From JAZKFT01 sp965246935 (GTDB lineage: Bacteria; Bacteroidota; Bacteroidia; Chitinophagales; Chitinophagaceae): DNA of 64,000 nucleotides. Below, piece by piece: positions 52,014-61,588 of the stretch. Numbering within the stretch: the first letter of the stretch is position 1; the number at the start of each line of letters is the position of its first letter. The translations under genes and the position numbers were made by a program. Below the pieces are notes generated by a model. The model worked only from the letters and a program-made list of their open reading frames with translations. It was not told the DNA's origin and did no database searches. Location: assembly GCA_965246935.1 (NCBI GenBank), contig CBDFGC010000014.1, positions 62,001 through 126,000 on the forward strand, given 5' to 3'.

Positions 52014-54371
52014 TTAAAATTTTACAGATAATCCTACCAGCACTTTGCGTAACATGCCTGGTGTGGCAATGCCAAAACCGGTGGAATAATAATATTTGTT
52101 GGTCAGGTTGTCTGCATTTAGTGACACCCGGTAATGGGGCTGGTTGAAGAAAATTCCGGCATTCAGCAGCGTGTAAGCATTGGTATAAAAAGCACCTGCC
52201 GCCTTGGTGTTGGAAAGAAGATTTTTACCCGTATACGTGCCTCCAAAACCCAACCCAAAGCTGGATAGTTTTTCAAACGGCAAATAATAAGAAGCCCACA
52301 CAGTACCTGAATTGACCGGCCCGGCATTCACAGGCCGCAATCCATTTACAGAAGCATCCGCTTGTGTCAGTGAGCTGGTATTGTGCGCCATGCCTGCTGT
52401 AACTGTTAGGCCTCTAAATGGTTTGGACAATACATCCACTTCAAATCCACGGCTGTACTGGGTGCCATCCTGAATGGAAAAGCCTGCATTGGCTACGTCG
52501 GGCCGCAGGGTGTTTGTTACCCGGATGTCGTAGTAACTAATCGTAGCACTTAATTTTTCACCATATAAATCGGTCTTGATACCGCCTTCCAGTTGGTTGG
52601 CGTATTGCGGTTTGAAAGGTGAATTATTTACATCGGCTCCGGCAGTATTTTGGAAGCCACTCATGTAGTTGCCAAATACTGAAATCCGGTCTTTGACTAC
52701 CTGGTATACCAGTCCGAATTTGGGTGCGAGTGATGTTTGGTTATACTTACCGGTTGTAATACCGGTTGATGGCGTGAATGTTCCTTTAGCAAAAAATTTA
52801 TCCAGCCGCAAACTAGCCATTACGGAAAGCTTAGTGGTTACATTTAGTACATCGGATACATACGCACTATAAATGTCCTGTTCGGAAGACATAAAGGTTG
52901 CCGGAAAACTATTCAGCTTATTACCGACAGTAGTGGGACTGATGAGCCCATAATTTGGCATTACCCTTCGCACGTTCAAGGTGTCGAAAGATGGTCTGCC
53001 TCCCCTGCCACCCAAGGCATTGGAACCGAAGTTGGAACTGAGTTGGTAAAAATCTAAACCCGCCACCAGCCTGTTTCGAATTCTACCTATTGAAAAGTCG
53101 CCAATGAAGTTTTGCTGCATTTGTGTAACGCCGCTTTTGGAAGTTGGATATTGCGTTATGTTCCGAATTAATAAACTATCCCGAAATAGTGTAAACGTCA
53201 GGTAGTTACCGGTATTAGATCCTTGTGAACGGGTAATATTGCTTTGCGATGTCCAACGGGAGGATAGCTTGTAATTTACCATGCCATAAAATGCGAGGTA
53301 AGGATTTTTGAGGGTGATACTATTGTTGGAATAGGCTCGTTTGTAATCCGTAAATTTTTCAAGGTTTTCAATAGCGCCGGCCACGGCAATCTGTTGTTGC
53401 GAAGTGGCTTCCCGGTTATAGAATTCGATATCTGCTGAAAGGGTCAATCGGTCACTTACTTTATACAAAAGGCTGGGGGCTAAAAACTGGCTACGCAAAA
53501 AGCCTGCATCCTGAAAGCTGCCCTGGTAGGTGGAGGCGGCATTGAAGCGAAACAACACCGTTTTATCTTTATTGAGTGGCGTATTGATGTCGGCAGTAAA
53601 ACGGTTCAGGTCGTAGCTGCCCCCCTGGTAATTTACTTCTACTGCGGTATTGGCAAACGGCTTTTTGGTAATACGGTTGAACAGCCCTCCAAAAGAAGCT
53701 AAAGCACTGCCAAACAAAGTTCCTGATGGCCCTTTGATGGCTTGCATTTGCTCCAGATTGGCGGGGTCAAGTTCCGATTCAGAATACGAAGCAATTCCAT
53801 TTCGGAAATAGCTTCTGGTATTAAATCCCCGGCTGGAGTAATAGGTATTCGTGGATGACCAGCCTTTTACAACACCCGGTACATTGCGCAGTATACCTGA
53901 AAAATCAGTCAATGCCTGTTCGGTAATCAGTTGCCGGTTAATGGTATTGGTAACCTGTGGGTTTTCTATATCATTCAGCGACATTCTGGCGGCAATGCTG
54001 CTGGCTGCATCTTTCTGGTTCTTTTGATTACCAAGCACCCGGATTTCAGTTAGTTCTGTGCTGTTCTTATCTAATTGAAGGTTAATAGTGGTTATTTTAT
54101 TGGCGGCCACTACTACATTTTGCTTGGTAGCGCTGTAGCCGATACCGGTAATCAGCAAGGTATAATTACCCGCCGGAATAACTTTAAAAATAAAATCGCC
54201 ATTATCATCAGTTGAAACCGTGAACCTGGTGCCCGACAGGGTAACGGTAGAAGCAGGAACAGGCTCATGTTCTTTATTTTGAATTGTTCCCTGTACAGTG
54301 CCTGTGTTTGTTTGTGCCATACAATGCACAGAAAGGAAAAGCACCAAGATTGTTATTATATTTTTTATCAT
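52014..54371 (-). CDS. TonB-dependent siderophore-type receptor with N-terminal carboxypeptidase-like domain
   Basis: A 785-residue outer-membrane receptor. A signal peptide (MIKNIITILVLFLSVHCMAQ) precedes a CarboxypepD_reg-like domain (VQGTIQNKEHEPVPASTVTLSGT, residues 25-110). The plug follows (LRNVPGVVKGW, GFNTRSYFRNG, MQAIKGPSGTLFGSALASFGGLFNRITKKPF, about 120-240), then a 22-strand barrel that ends VLVGLSVKF. The layout matches FhuA/FoxA-type siderophore receptors. The neighbours, a YHS-domain protein downstream and a Cys-rich protein upstream, point to metal uptake. The ligand cannot be read from sequence. Confidence 0.93.
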   Translation of the reverse strand: MIKNIITILVLFLSVHCMAQTNTGTVQGTIQNKEHEPVPASTVTLSGTRFTVSTDDNGDFIFKVIPAGNYTLLITGIGYSATKQNVVVAANKITTINLQLDKNSTELTEIRVLGNQKNQKDAASSIAARMSLNDIENPQVTNTINRQLITEQALTDFSGILRNVPGVVKGWSSTNTYYSSRGFNTRSYFRNGIASYSESELDPANLEQMQAIKGPSGTLFGSALASFGGLFNRITKKPFANTAVEVNYQGGSYDLNRFTADINTPLNKDKTVLFRFNAASTYQGSFQDAGFLRSQFLAPSLLYKVSDRLTLSADIEFYNREATSQQQIAVAGAIENLEKFTDYKRAYSNNSITLKNPYLAFYGMVNYKLSSRWTSQSNITRSQGSNTGNYLTFTLFRDSLLIRNITQYPTSKSGVTQMQQNFIGDFSIGRIRNRLVAGLDFYQLSSNFGSNALGGRGGRPSFDTLNVRRVMPNYGLISPTTVGNKLNSFPATFMSSEQDIYSAYVSDVLNVTTKLSVMASLRLDKFFAKGTFTPSTGITTGKYNQTSLAPKFGLVYQVVKDRISVFGNYMSGFQNTAGADVNNSPFKPQYANQLEGGIKTDLYGEKLSATISYYDIRVTNTLRPDVANAGFSIQDGTQYSRGFEVDVLSKPFRGLTVTAGMAHNTSSLTQADASVNGLRPVNAGPVNSGTVWASYYLPFEKLSSFGLGFGGTYTGKNLLSNTKAAGAFYTNAYTLLNAGIFFNQPHYRVSLNADNLTNKYYYSTGFGIATPGMLRKVLVGLSVKF

Positions 54372-54711
54372 CGAAGTTGTTATTAAGATACTGAAACGGC
54401 AGGCTTTTGAAGCCTTTGTTTAAAACCCCCATCACCTTTTTTGTTTAAGGTGACAAGTCAGGTACAAAAAGGAAGTTGTCGCCAAAAAATTAACATAGGT
54501 TGTACAGCCCGGCCGGAAAGAAAGGGTACAAAGATGTTTTGTGCAGGTTGCCTTAGGTTCAAAGGCTATTACCCAATTACTATAATTGTTATTTGAAGTA
54601 ATGCTTATCTGAACATGAAATGATTAAGATACGCTGTCAAAAAACGTTACATACTTTGAGTATAACGTCTCGTAAACGGGAATCATTTATGATAAACAGG
54701 TAAGCGCAGTA
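54372..54711 (-). other. 340-bp leader of the TonB receptor operon
   Basis: No gene. A hairpin TCACCTT (54432-54438) with AAGGTGA (54447-54453) lies 60 bases upstream of the receptor start. A 12-bp imperfect A/T-rich palindrome (ACCCAATTACTATAATTGTTATT) lies near 54571. Either could be regulatory, but no established Fur box is recognised. Confidence 0.35.
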
Positions 54712-55104
54712 TCAGCAACAAGGGGGATGAAAAATAGAAAAGGCAGGATCAACAATGATACAGTTGAACCCGGAAGAAGATTGCTTACTGCTAAGTAATG
54801 TTGTTTTTGGCAGGGGTAGGCCAACGAAAAACGGTATCGTAAAAGGAATAACTTCTCCTTTGTTTTCAGCTTTACGTTCTGGACTTTGTTGTTCTTCCTT
54901 TTCCTGCTCACGCAATTTTTTCATCATTTGGCAGTTGCCATTACAATGCAATTGCGGACGTGCTTTGTTTTCGCAATTTTTTGCATATTTGATGGTGTTG
55001 GTATAGTAGTCTGCAATAACAAAGGCACTATTAAATGTCTGAACAAAAAAAGCTGTAAGAAGAAAGAATGAAGCTATCCGGCGATATATTATTCTAATTT
55101 TCAA
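54712..55104 (-). CDS. Cysteine-rich small exported protein upstream of the TonB receptor
   Basis: A 130-residue protein with an N-terminal hydrophobic segment (IASFFLLTAFFVQTFNSAFVIADYY) and a conserved-looking cysteine/histidine cluster KNCENKARPQLHCNGNCQMMKKL (residues 43-65), then a charged helix (REQEKEEQQSPERK) and a Cys pair at its end. I recall similar small proteins beside metal-related TonB receptors in Bacteroidota but cannot name the family. A metal-binding or sensing role is inferred. Same strand as the receptor, 340 bases upstream. Confidence 0.7.
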   Translation of the reverse strand: MKIRIIYRRIASFFLLTAFFVQTFNSAFVIADYYTNTIKYAKNCENKARPQLHCNGNCQMMKKLREQEKEEQQSPERKAENKGEVIPFTIPFFVGLPLPKTTLLSSKQSSSGFNCIIVDPAFSIFHPPCC

Positions 55105-55245
55105 ACTTTCGCAAAGCTATATTTTAATGCTTAACTGTTGAAAATATTTTATTCGGAGTTATAATCGAAAATATACAGCACCCTTCCCATAAAATAAAAC
55201 TTCAGTCAGGTTCTGATTTTTATAAGAAAACCTTGCCGTATAGAC

Positions 55246-56208
55246 TTAGTTATTCAGGATTAGCGCCATTTGAATGTTGCTACGTTCATACGGCGATGCG
55301 TGACGCGGAATTTTTTGAAAACCTAATTTATGATATAAGCTGATGGCGGGTTTTAGAATGGTGTTGCTTTCAAGGTATATCGCTGAAGCCTTCAACGCTT
55401 TTGCTTTTTCCAGAACAGCCTGTCCTAGCAACCACCCAATATTCTTGCCTTGTACTTTGGGTGAAACGGCCATTTTCGCTAATTCGTAGTCATAGTCAGG
55501 ATCGTTCATTTTAATCAAGGCACATACGCCTACCGGTTCCTCCTGGTATAAGGCTACTAAAATGTGTCCGCCATTGCCAATGATGTATTTATCGGGATCA
55601 TTCAAAGCCTTGTAATCTGCCTCTTCCATTTTAAAATAGGTCGAAATCCATTCTTTGTTCAATGCTGCAAATACTTCACGGTACGCAGCATGATAGGGCA
55701 CAATTTTCACAAGCCTGCTTTCCCGTTCCTTTCTTTTTTCTATTACCCGCTGTAAAAGAGAATGTTGCGCCAGCAAAAATTCCCATTCTTCCAGCGCTTT
55801 CCATAAATCATGGGTTGCCTGTGCCGAAATACTATTCACTGCATTATTTACATCGGTATACTGGTCCTTTATTTTTTCTGTTAACGCTACTCCTTTTTCT
55901 GATAGCCGGATAACGTTTCTGCGACCATCCACGGAGGCCCTTTTCTCTAAAACCAACTCCTTCCCGGCCATTTCCCGTATAATTTTACTGACGGAAGGTT
56001 GAGAATGTCCGATTTCGGATGCGATTTCAGTAACCGTTTTTTCGACGTTTGCTGATAAAACATAAAATACAGGAAACCATTTGGGTTCCAGCTCAATTTC
56101 ATATAGTTGGTATATTTTCTTGGCGTCTTCTGTAATTTTTGCAGTCAGCATTCTTAACCTGCTGCCGATAGCCATTTTACCAACATCATTAAAAAAATTA
56201 TTTTCCAT
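55246..56208 (-). CDS. Bifunctional MarR-type regulator / GNAT N-acetyltransferase
   Basis: A 320-residue two-domain protein. Residues about 1-150: MarR-type winged helix (VTEIASEIGHSQPSVSKIIREM, EKRASVDGRRNVIRLSEKG). Residues about 165-320: GNAT acetyltransferase (GHILVALYQEEPVGVCALIK, LAKMAVSPKVQGKNIGWLLGQAVLEKAKALKASAIYLES with the acetyl-CoA-binding QGKNIG loop, YHKLGFQKIPR). Such fusions are known. The regulator probably senses a ligand that the acetyltransferase modifies. It stands alone. Confidence 0.92.
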   Translation of the reverse strand: MENNFFNDVGKMAIGSRLRMLTAKITEDAKKIYQLYEIELEPKWFPVFYVLSANVEKTVTEIASEIGHSQPSVSKIIREMAGKELVLEKRASVDGRRNVIRLSEKGVALTEKIKDQYTDVNNAVNSISAQATHDLWKALEEWEFLLAQHSLLQRVIEKRKERESRLVKIVPYHAAYREVFAALNKEWISTYFKMEEADYKALNDPDKYIIGNGGHILVALYQEEPVGVCALIKMNDPDYDYELAKMAVSPKVQGKNIGWLLGQAVLEKAKALKASAIYLESNTILKPAISLYHKLGFQKIPRHASPYERSNIQMALILNN

Positions 56209-56453
56209 AATTAATTACATAATTGGTTATGCAATATTAGAGATTGTTGATGTATAAAAACATTACAGGAATTTAATTTAAAAAATAAATGAAATAAAGT
56301 GTAAAGAAAATGAGTGTTGCCGCTTAACAGGTTGAACAACTGCCAAATAAAAAGGGATTAGCTATTCTTTTTGTACAGCAAAGCCCAGGGCTCTGATTCT
56401 TAACCCTGTTCCATAAGCGATACGTTGCTTCATAAAATGAGCTAAGTTGCATA

Positions 56454-56608
56454 TTCCGGAGCAAACTGAGCCATTGTTCCGGTGAAAGTGAGCCACCCCG
56501 GAACAGCCGTTTTTAGGTTTTATTTTCGGGTATAGAAACAGCGATTCCGGTCAAAGTGAGCCATCTGCTTTGAAGAGTGTAACTGCCATTCCGGCGTAAG
56601 TGAGCCAC
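56454..56608 (+). repeat. Left-end IS21 transposase-binding repeats (four copies)
   Basis: Copies of about 20 bp share TTCCGG and GTGAGCCA(C/T). The second copy (56477) is identical to the inverted copy at 59053-59072. The first is the most degenerate. Such multiple terminal repeats are bound by IstA in this family. Confidence 0.8.
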
Positions 56609-56678
56609 CTGATAAATAGCGTACAAATTCATTTACTTATTAAGGCCTCTTTTTACTGTTCAAAAAAACAGCTAAGGG

Positions 56679-58247
56679 ATGTCCAACAATGTGGTAACCA
56701 TGCAAAATGTACGTGGTATTTTACAGCTATTACAGAAGGGTATTTCCGTCCGCAAAATAGCCCGTGATCTCAACCTGTCTCGTAATACCGTCAAGCTTTA
56801 TAACGATCGGTTCAATGCCTGCGCCTTTAGCCTTGAACAACTTCAGCAAATGGACGATGCAGGCCTGCATGCATTTGCTTATGCCGATGCTCAGCAAATG
56901 CAGGATAATAACCGTACAAGTGCTTTTAAATTACAGCTACCCTATTTTCTTGCTGAACTTAAACGCACCGGTGTAACCAAATATTTATTGTGGCAGGAGT
57001 ACAAAAAAGACAATACAGCCGCATATGGTTATTCCCAGTTCTGCGACCTGTTTGCCCGATACAGAAAAGTGCATGAAGCCTCCATGCATTTTGAACATGA
57101 ACCCGCCCTGGTGATGATGGTAGATTTTGCAGGTGATTATTTAACGTATGTGGACAAGGACAGTGGCGAGGTAATAAAGTGCCCCGTATTTGTAGCTGTA
57201 TTACCCTGTAGTGGCTATAGCTTTGCCGTGGCATTGCCCAATGCCACTCAGCCATATGTAATAAAAGCACTTAATTTATGCCTGCAATATTTTGGTGGTG
57301 CGCCCCAATCGCTAAAGTGCGATAATATGAAAACAGCCGTTCGTAAAAGCTGCCGCTATGAACCTGTTTTTACCGATACCATTATACAATGGAGCCTGCA
57401 CAATAACATTGCCCTGCTGGCTGCAAGGATACGCAAACCAAAAGACAAGGCATCAGTAGAAAATGAAGTAAAACTTGTCTACCAGCGCATTTATGCACCC
57501 CTACGCCATACGGTATTTTTTAGCCTTGCAGAACTTAACCATCATATCGTTGAACAACTAAAAGAACACCACCGGCACCTGCTTCAAAACAAGGATTGCA
57601 GCCGCCAGGAACAATTTATAAAATTAGAACAACCCTTACTACAGCCACTGCTCGCAGAACCTTATTGCATCAGACATTCTGTAAGTGCAAAAGTGCAGCG
57701 TAACTATCATATTACCCTGGGTGAAGACAGGCACCACTACAGCGTTCCCTTTGGTTTTATAGGCAAAACCATCAGCGCCGTTTACGATACCGATACGGTA
57801 GAAATTTACTTTGAAAACAAGCGTATAGCCCTGCATGTAAGAAGCTTTAAACACCATGGGTTAAGCACGATAAAAGAACATATGCCCCAGAGCCATCAAC
57901 GCTACTCGGAGCAACAGGGATGGACACCGGATTACTTTTTGAATCAGGCTGCCAAATCAGGTCCATGTACGGTGCAATATATCCAGGAAGTATTAAAAGC
58001 CCGCCGTTTTACGGAGCAGACCTACAACGCATGCCTGGGCATCATGCGCCTTGCCCTTGCCTACACCCCACAACGTTTGGAAGCAGCCTGTAAACGGGCT
58101 TTAACCGGCCATTGTTATAGCTATACCACTATCAACAATATCCTGATAAACAATCTCGATACCATTGATCTGTCAGAAGCTGGTCAGCCTGCCCTCTTGG
58201 CCATGCCTGAGCACACTAACCTGCGTGGGCCGGCTTCTTACCATTAA
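56679..58247 (+). CDS. istA: IS21-family transposase IstA
   Basis: A 522-residue DDE transposase. The N-terminal helix-turn-helix is ILQLLQKGISVRKIARDLNLSRNTVKLY (residues about 13-42). The catalytic core has MMVDFAGDYLTYVD (first Asp), LKCDNMKTAVRK (second Asp, SLKCDN) and KDKASVENEVKLVYQRIYAPL (Glu). The C-terminal beta barrel follows. Length and motifs are complete, so the element could be active with IstB. Confidence 0.95.
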   Translation: MSNNVVTMQNVRGILQLLQKGISVRKIARDLNLSRNTVKLYNDRFNACAFSLEQLQQMDDAGLHAFAYADAQQMQDNNRTSAFKLQLPYFLAELKRTGVTKYLLWQEYKKDNTAAYGYSQFCDLFARYRKVHEASMHFEHEPALVMMVDFAGDYLTYVDKDSGEVIKCPVFVAVLPCSGYSFAVALPNATQPYVIKALNLCLQYFGGAPQSLKCDNMKTAVRKSCRYEPVFTDTIIQWSLHNNIALLAARIRKPKDKASVENEVKLVYQRIYAPLRHTVFFSLAELNHHIVEQLKEHHRHLLQNKDCSRQEQFIKLEQPLLQPLLAEPYCIRHSVSAKVQRNYHITLGEDRHHYSVPFGFIGKTISAVYDTDTVEIYFENKRIALHVRSFKHHGLSTIKEHMPQSHQRYSEQQGWTPDYFLNQAAKSGPCTVQYIQEVLKARRFTEQTYNACLGIMRLALAYTPQRLEAACKRALTGHCYSYTTINNILINNLDTIDLSEAGQPALLAMPEHTNLRGPASYH

Positions 58248-58289
58248 AAAATATATATTAATTTATTAATTATTAAAAAACAAAACACA

Positions 58290-59021
58290 ATGAATGCAGA
58301 AAGTACCGTAGCAGAAATGCAGGATTTAAAGCTCTTTGGCATGGCCAAACTCTACCGGGTAGTGGCAGATCAACCCGTGCACCAGCAACCCGAAGCCCAT
58401 ACACTTATTGGCATGCTTACCGACGCAGAAACACAGCACCGGCTGGCACAGCGTACCCAACTCTTTCTGCGGCTGGCCAGGCTCCGCTATAACACCATGC
58501 CCGAGCAGGTAAAAACAGCCGCCGACAGGGGCCTTACCAAAGAAGAACTACTGCGTTTTTGCGATGGCAGTTTTATAAATAAAGGAGAAAATATTTTGAT
58601 TACCGGGGCTACCGGTTGTGGTAAAAGCTACCTGGCATGTGCCCTGGGAAGGCAGGCCTGTATGCTGGGATACAGAACCATTTACTTTGCTATGAACCGC
58701 TTTATAGAAGCGCTGGCAGCTGCCCGGCTCGATGGAACTTACATCCGCTGGCTGAACCAGATAGCCAAAACACCGCTGCTTATTCTGGACGATTTTGGAC
58801 TACAGCCGCTGGATCACAACATGAAGCTGGCACTACTACAAATAATGGAAGACAGGTATGCAAAAGGGGCTACCATCATCACCTCCCAATTACCCGTAAA
58901 AACATGGTATGAATACCTCAAAGAACCCACCCTGGCCGATGCTATTATGGACAGAGTGACAGCCCAGGCACACAGGATAGAGCTAAAAGGTGAGTCGTTA
59001 AGAAAAAACAAAAACAGTTAA
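58290..59021 (+). CDS. istB: IS21-family helper ATPase IstB
   Basis: A 243-residue AAA+ ATPase that assists IstA in target selection. Walker A GATGCGKSYLA (residues about 106-116), Walker B PLLILDDFGLQPL (about 165), sensor TSQLPVKTWYEYL and the C-terminal DRVTAQAHRIELKGESLR. It follows istA by 42 bases and is intact. Confidence 0.96.
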   Translation: MNAESTVAEMQDLKLFGMAKLYRVVADQPVHQQPEAHTLIGMLTDAETQHRLAQRTQLFLRLARLRYNTMPEQVKTAADRGLTKEELLRFCDGSFINKGENILITGATGCGKSYLACALGRQACMLGYRTIYFAMNRFIEALAAARLDGTYIRWLNQIAKTPLLILDDFGLQPLDHNMKLALLQIMEDRYAKGATIITSQLPVKTWYEYLKEPTLADAIMDRVTAQAHRIELKGESLRKNKNS

Positions 59022-59100
59022 CTTTATCAATTATAAGTACGCCTTTTATCAGGTGGCTCACTTTCACCGGAATGGTGGCTCACTTTCATCGGAATATACA

Positions 59101-59277
59101 TTCTGACGATAGCTGTGTAAAAGCAAAGTTGATTATAAAGTAAAATAAGTAACGCATAGACACAGGACGGAGTCCTGCGCCTATGAAAGCCTTAACACAT
59201 GATTAAAAAGATAGCCAAATCAATAGCTATCCGGGTACAGGCAATCAAAAATCACAAATCCTAATTCCAAAATCATT
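59101..59277 (-). repeat. Intergenic stretch with an extragenic palindrome
   Basis: An imperfect stem CATAGACACAGGAC (59155-59168) with GTCCTGCGCCTATG (59172-59185), 12 of 14 pairs, lies between IS21 and the GH13 gene end. It resembles short extragenic palindromes (CAGGACGGAGTCCTG type). It could also act as a weak terminator for the GH13 gene. Confidence 0.5.
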
Positions 59278-60672
59278 TCAATACTCATACAACGCATACC
59301 CCCATGGATCAATTTTCCAATCTTTGGCTGCAGGCGATTCATCATTCATCAAAAACAGGTTATGTGCTTTTACATCCAGTGACTTATCAGTAATATGAAC
59401 TGTTTGCCCTTGCTTCGATAAATTTAAAACCACCAGCACTTTTTTTTCACCTTTTTCCCTTGTAAAAGCGTACAAAGCCTGCGGACTACCCACATCCACT
59501 TTTTTAAATGCTGCGTCAGAAGCTAATGCTGGGTTGCTTTTGCGTAGCTCCAGTAGCTTTTTGTAAAAAGGAGCCCGCCCATATTTGCCAAACGTTATTT
59601 GGTCTTTATAAAAAAAGCTAATGCTATCCAAGTAGGGTTCTTCCTGGCTACTATAAATAAGGGGAACGGAGTGGCCAATGGTTTGGGTAAGCACGGCAAA
59701 GGGGGCATGGCTGGCCCCGGGGAAAGTGCCGTAATCCGATTTGTTCCAGCTATTTTCATCGTGGTTACTGGTAAAGCACAGTTTAAAAGCATTCGCAGGG
59801 TAGGTGGTATCAATTGTATTTACGACACTATCAATGGCAGATGCCAGCCGCTCACCTGCTGATATTTTATACATCATGTGTAGCAGCGCCCATCCATAGC
59901 TTGCATCAAAGCCATCCTTATTTATTGCAGGTTTATCTGCTTCTGCCAACATAAAAATATCTGCTTTGGTTTTCTTTAGCTCGGCAATACATTTTCTCCA
60001 GAAAGCGTCCGGCACATCGCCGGCCACATCACATCTAAAGCCGTCAATATCGGTATCCGTCAGCCAATACTTCAGGCAGTTAATCATGGTATCTACCAAT
60101 TCAGGGTTCGAGTAATTCAGTTTACGGGTGTCCGTCCAGTCGTACGGTGACATTGGCTTACCGGTACTGTCTTTCACAAAAAAATCAGGGTGCTGCGTAA
60201 GCCAGTAATGGTCGGCGCCGGTGTGGTTGGGCACCCAGTCAATAATTACTTTAAAGCCCATGCCGTGTGCCTTTTGTACCAAGGCTTTCCAGTCGGCCAG
60301 GGTTCCGAATTCAGGATTGACGGCTGTGTAGTTGGCTACTGCATAATAACTGCCCAATACGCCTTTACGATCTTTTTGACTAATAGGGTTTATCGGCATA
60401 AACCAAAGCGTTTGAACACCCATGTCTTTCAGCCGCTGCAAATGCTGGCTGAATGCGGCAAAGGTTCCTTCTTTGGTATACTGACGCACATTCACCTCAT
60501 AAATATTGCCCTGTACGATCCAGCTGGGGTGGCTGGCCAGGTTACTGGTATCAACTGCATTTGCGGCAAGATTGTCTTTTTTATTTTCCTTATCATTAGC
60601 AGAATTGAGCTTACAGCTACAAACGACTATGCAAAAAAACAAGGGAAGCAAAATCCGGGATATGGCACGCAT
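59278..60672 (-). CDS. GH13 alpha-amylase-family lipoprotein
   Basis: A 464-residue exported protein. The start at 60672 (MRAISRILLPLFFCIVVCSC) gives a lipoprotein-like signal (Cys about residue 20), unlike the ATG 81 bases upstream. GH13 conserved regions: DWVPNHTG (I), GFRCDVAGD (II, nucleophile Asp), FMLAEADKP (III, acid Glu) and CFTSNHDENSW (IV), plus LWFMPINPIS near the start of the barrel. A C-terminal all-beta domain follows (KVDVGSPQALYAFTREKGEK). It hydrolyses alpha-1,4-glucans or related oligosaccharides at the periplasm or surface. No SusC/D partner is nearby. Confidence 0.93.
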   Translation of the reverse strand: MRAISRILLPLFFCIVVCSCKLNSANDKENKKDNLAANAVDTSNLASHPSWIVQGNIYEVNVRQYTKEGTFAAFSQHLQRLKDMGVQTLWFMPINPISQKDRKGVLGSYYAVANYTAVNPEFGTLADWKALVQKAHGMGFKVIIDWVPNHTGADHYWLTQHPDFFVKDSTGKPMSPYDWTDTRKLNYSNPELVDTMINCLKYWLTDTDIDGFRCDVAGDVPDAFWRKCIAELKKTKADIFMLAEADKPAINKDGFDASYGWALLHMMYKISAGERLASAIDSVVNTIDTTYPANAFKLCFTSNHDENSWNKSDYGTFPGASHAPFAVLTQTIGHSVPLIYSSQEEPYLDSISFFYKDQITFGKYGRAPFYKKLLELRKSNPALASDAAFKKVDVGSPQALYAFTREKGEKKVLVVLNLSKQGQTVHITDKSLDVKAHNLFLMNDESPAAKDWKIDPWGYALYEY

Positions 60673-60869
60673 TTTAAAGAATTGAGGGTTAAATGTAGGG
60701 GAATAAACAATATTCATTGTCGAATTTGCCGGATCGGGATAAGGGTTAATCATTCTTTGGTCTTATATAAAAATCACCCTGTTGTCATCATTGTTCGCAA
60801 AAATTATCCGGGGGCTGTCATTTTTTGAGCAGATAACTTCTGGCACAGACTTAGCTATTAGCTTTGCGG

Positions 60870-60886
60870 TTTAACCAAACGGTTAA
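60870..60886 (+). promoter_or_regulatory. Candidate TetR operator (inverted repeat)
   Basis: The sequence TTTAACCAAACGGTTAAA is an imperfect palindrome (TTTAACC / GGTTAAA) situated 20-35 bases before the TetR ATG. Its position fits an autoregulatory operator, but binding is not shown. Confidence 0.5.
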
Positions 60887-60904
60887 ACTCTCTATTTAAG
60901 TAAC

Positions 60905-61510
60905 ATGGCTACCGTTTCTACCACTGAACATAAAATACTGCAGGCTGCAAAGGAAGTATTTATCAAACAGGGCCTTTATGGCGCCCGGATGCAGGATATT
61001 GCTGATGCTGCAGGCATCAACAAAGCGCTGCTTCATTATTATTTCCGAAGTAAAGACTTGTTGTTCAATAAGGTATTTGAAGAAGCCTTTCTGAATTACA
61101 TCGCTACTATGAATATCTGGACGGATGAAAGCCTGACATTTATTCAGAAGCTGCAAAAATATGTGGATGTATATATTGATTTTTTAACAGAGTATCCGTT
61201 GGTGCCACTATTTCTGATGAAGGAAATTGCTGCTAACCCTGAAATCCTGAAAGAAAAAATCCAGGCGAAAAAAAGAATCCGGAACTGTCCTACGTTGATT
61301 GAGTTTCTCAGGAAAGAACTTCCCCAACATGCGGCACACGTGAAACCGGAAATGCTGATGATGAATATCCAGTCTTTATGCACCTATCCTTTTTTAGCTG
61401 AGGGGTTGTATAAATCCATGTATAAGCTTCCCTCAAAAGAATGGCACGAGTTAATTACTACTCATTTAAAGCGTACCGTTAAAAAATTCATTGAATATCA
61501 ATTCACCTGA
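60905..61510 (+). CDS. TetR-family transcriptional regulator
   Basis: A 201-residue repressor with N-terminal helix-turn-helix ILQAAKEVFIKQGLYGARMQ and DIADAAGINKALLHYYFRSKDLLFNKVFEEAF (residues about 12-62), typical of TetR/AcrR. The C-terminal ligand domain is all-helical. It lies directly upstream of the TolC and HlyD genes, with a 78-bp gap, so it very likely represses that efflux operon and its own gene. The palindromic TTAACCAAACGGTTAA at about 60870-60885, just before its start, is a plausible operator. Confidence 0.93.
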   Translation: MATVSTTEHKILQAAKEVFIKQGLYGARMQDIADAAGINKALLHYYFRSKDLLFNKVFEEAFLNYIATMNIWTDESLTFIQKLQKYVDVYIDFLTEYPLVPLFLMKEIAANPEILKEKIQAKKRIRNCPTLIEFLRKELPQHAAHVKPEMLMMNIQSLCTYPFLAEGLYKSMYKLPSKEWHELITTHLKRTVKKFIEYQFT

Positions 61511-61588
61511 CGCAATGGCTGTATTCTTTATCCTGTTTAAAACAAACAACCCTTACAACCTCACTGACACTGTCTTAAAAAAAATTAT

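Larger units (their letters stand above)
56448..59100 (+). mobile_element. IS21-family insertion sequence, about 2.65 kb
   Basis: The ends are TGCATATTCCGG (56448) and CCGGAATATACA-like CGGAATATACA (59090-59100), i.e. 5'-TG...CA-3'. It carries istA and istB in order. Terminal transposase-binding repeats of the type TTCCGGTGAAAGTGAGCCAC occur four times at the left (starting 56454, 56477, 56545, 56589) and twice, inverted, at the right (59053-59072, 59075-59094). No target duplication is apparent. Confidence 0.9.
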
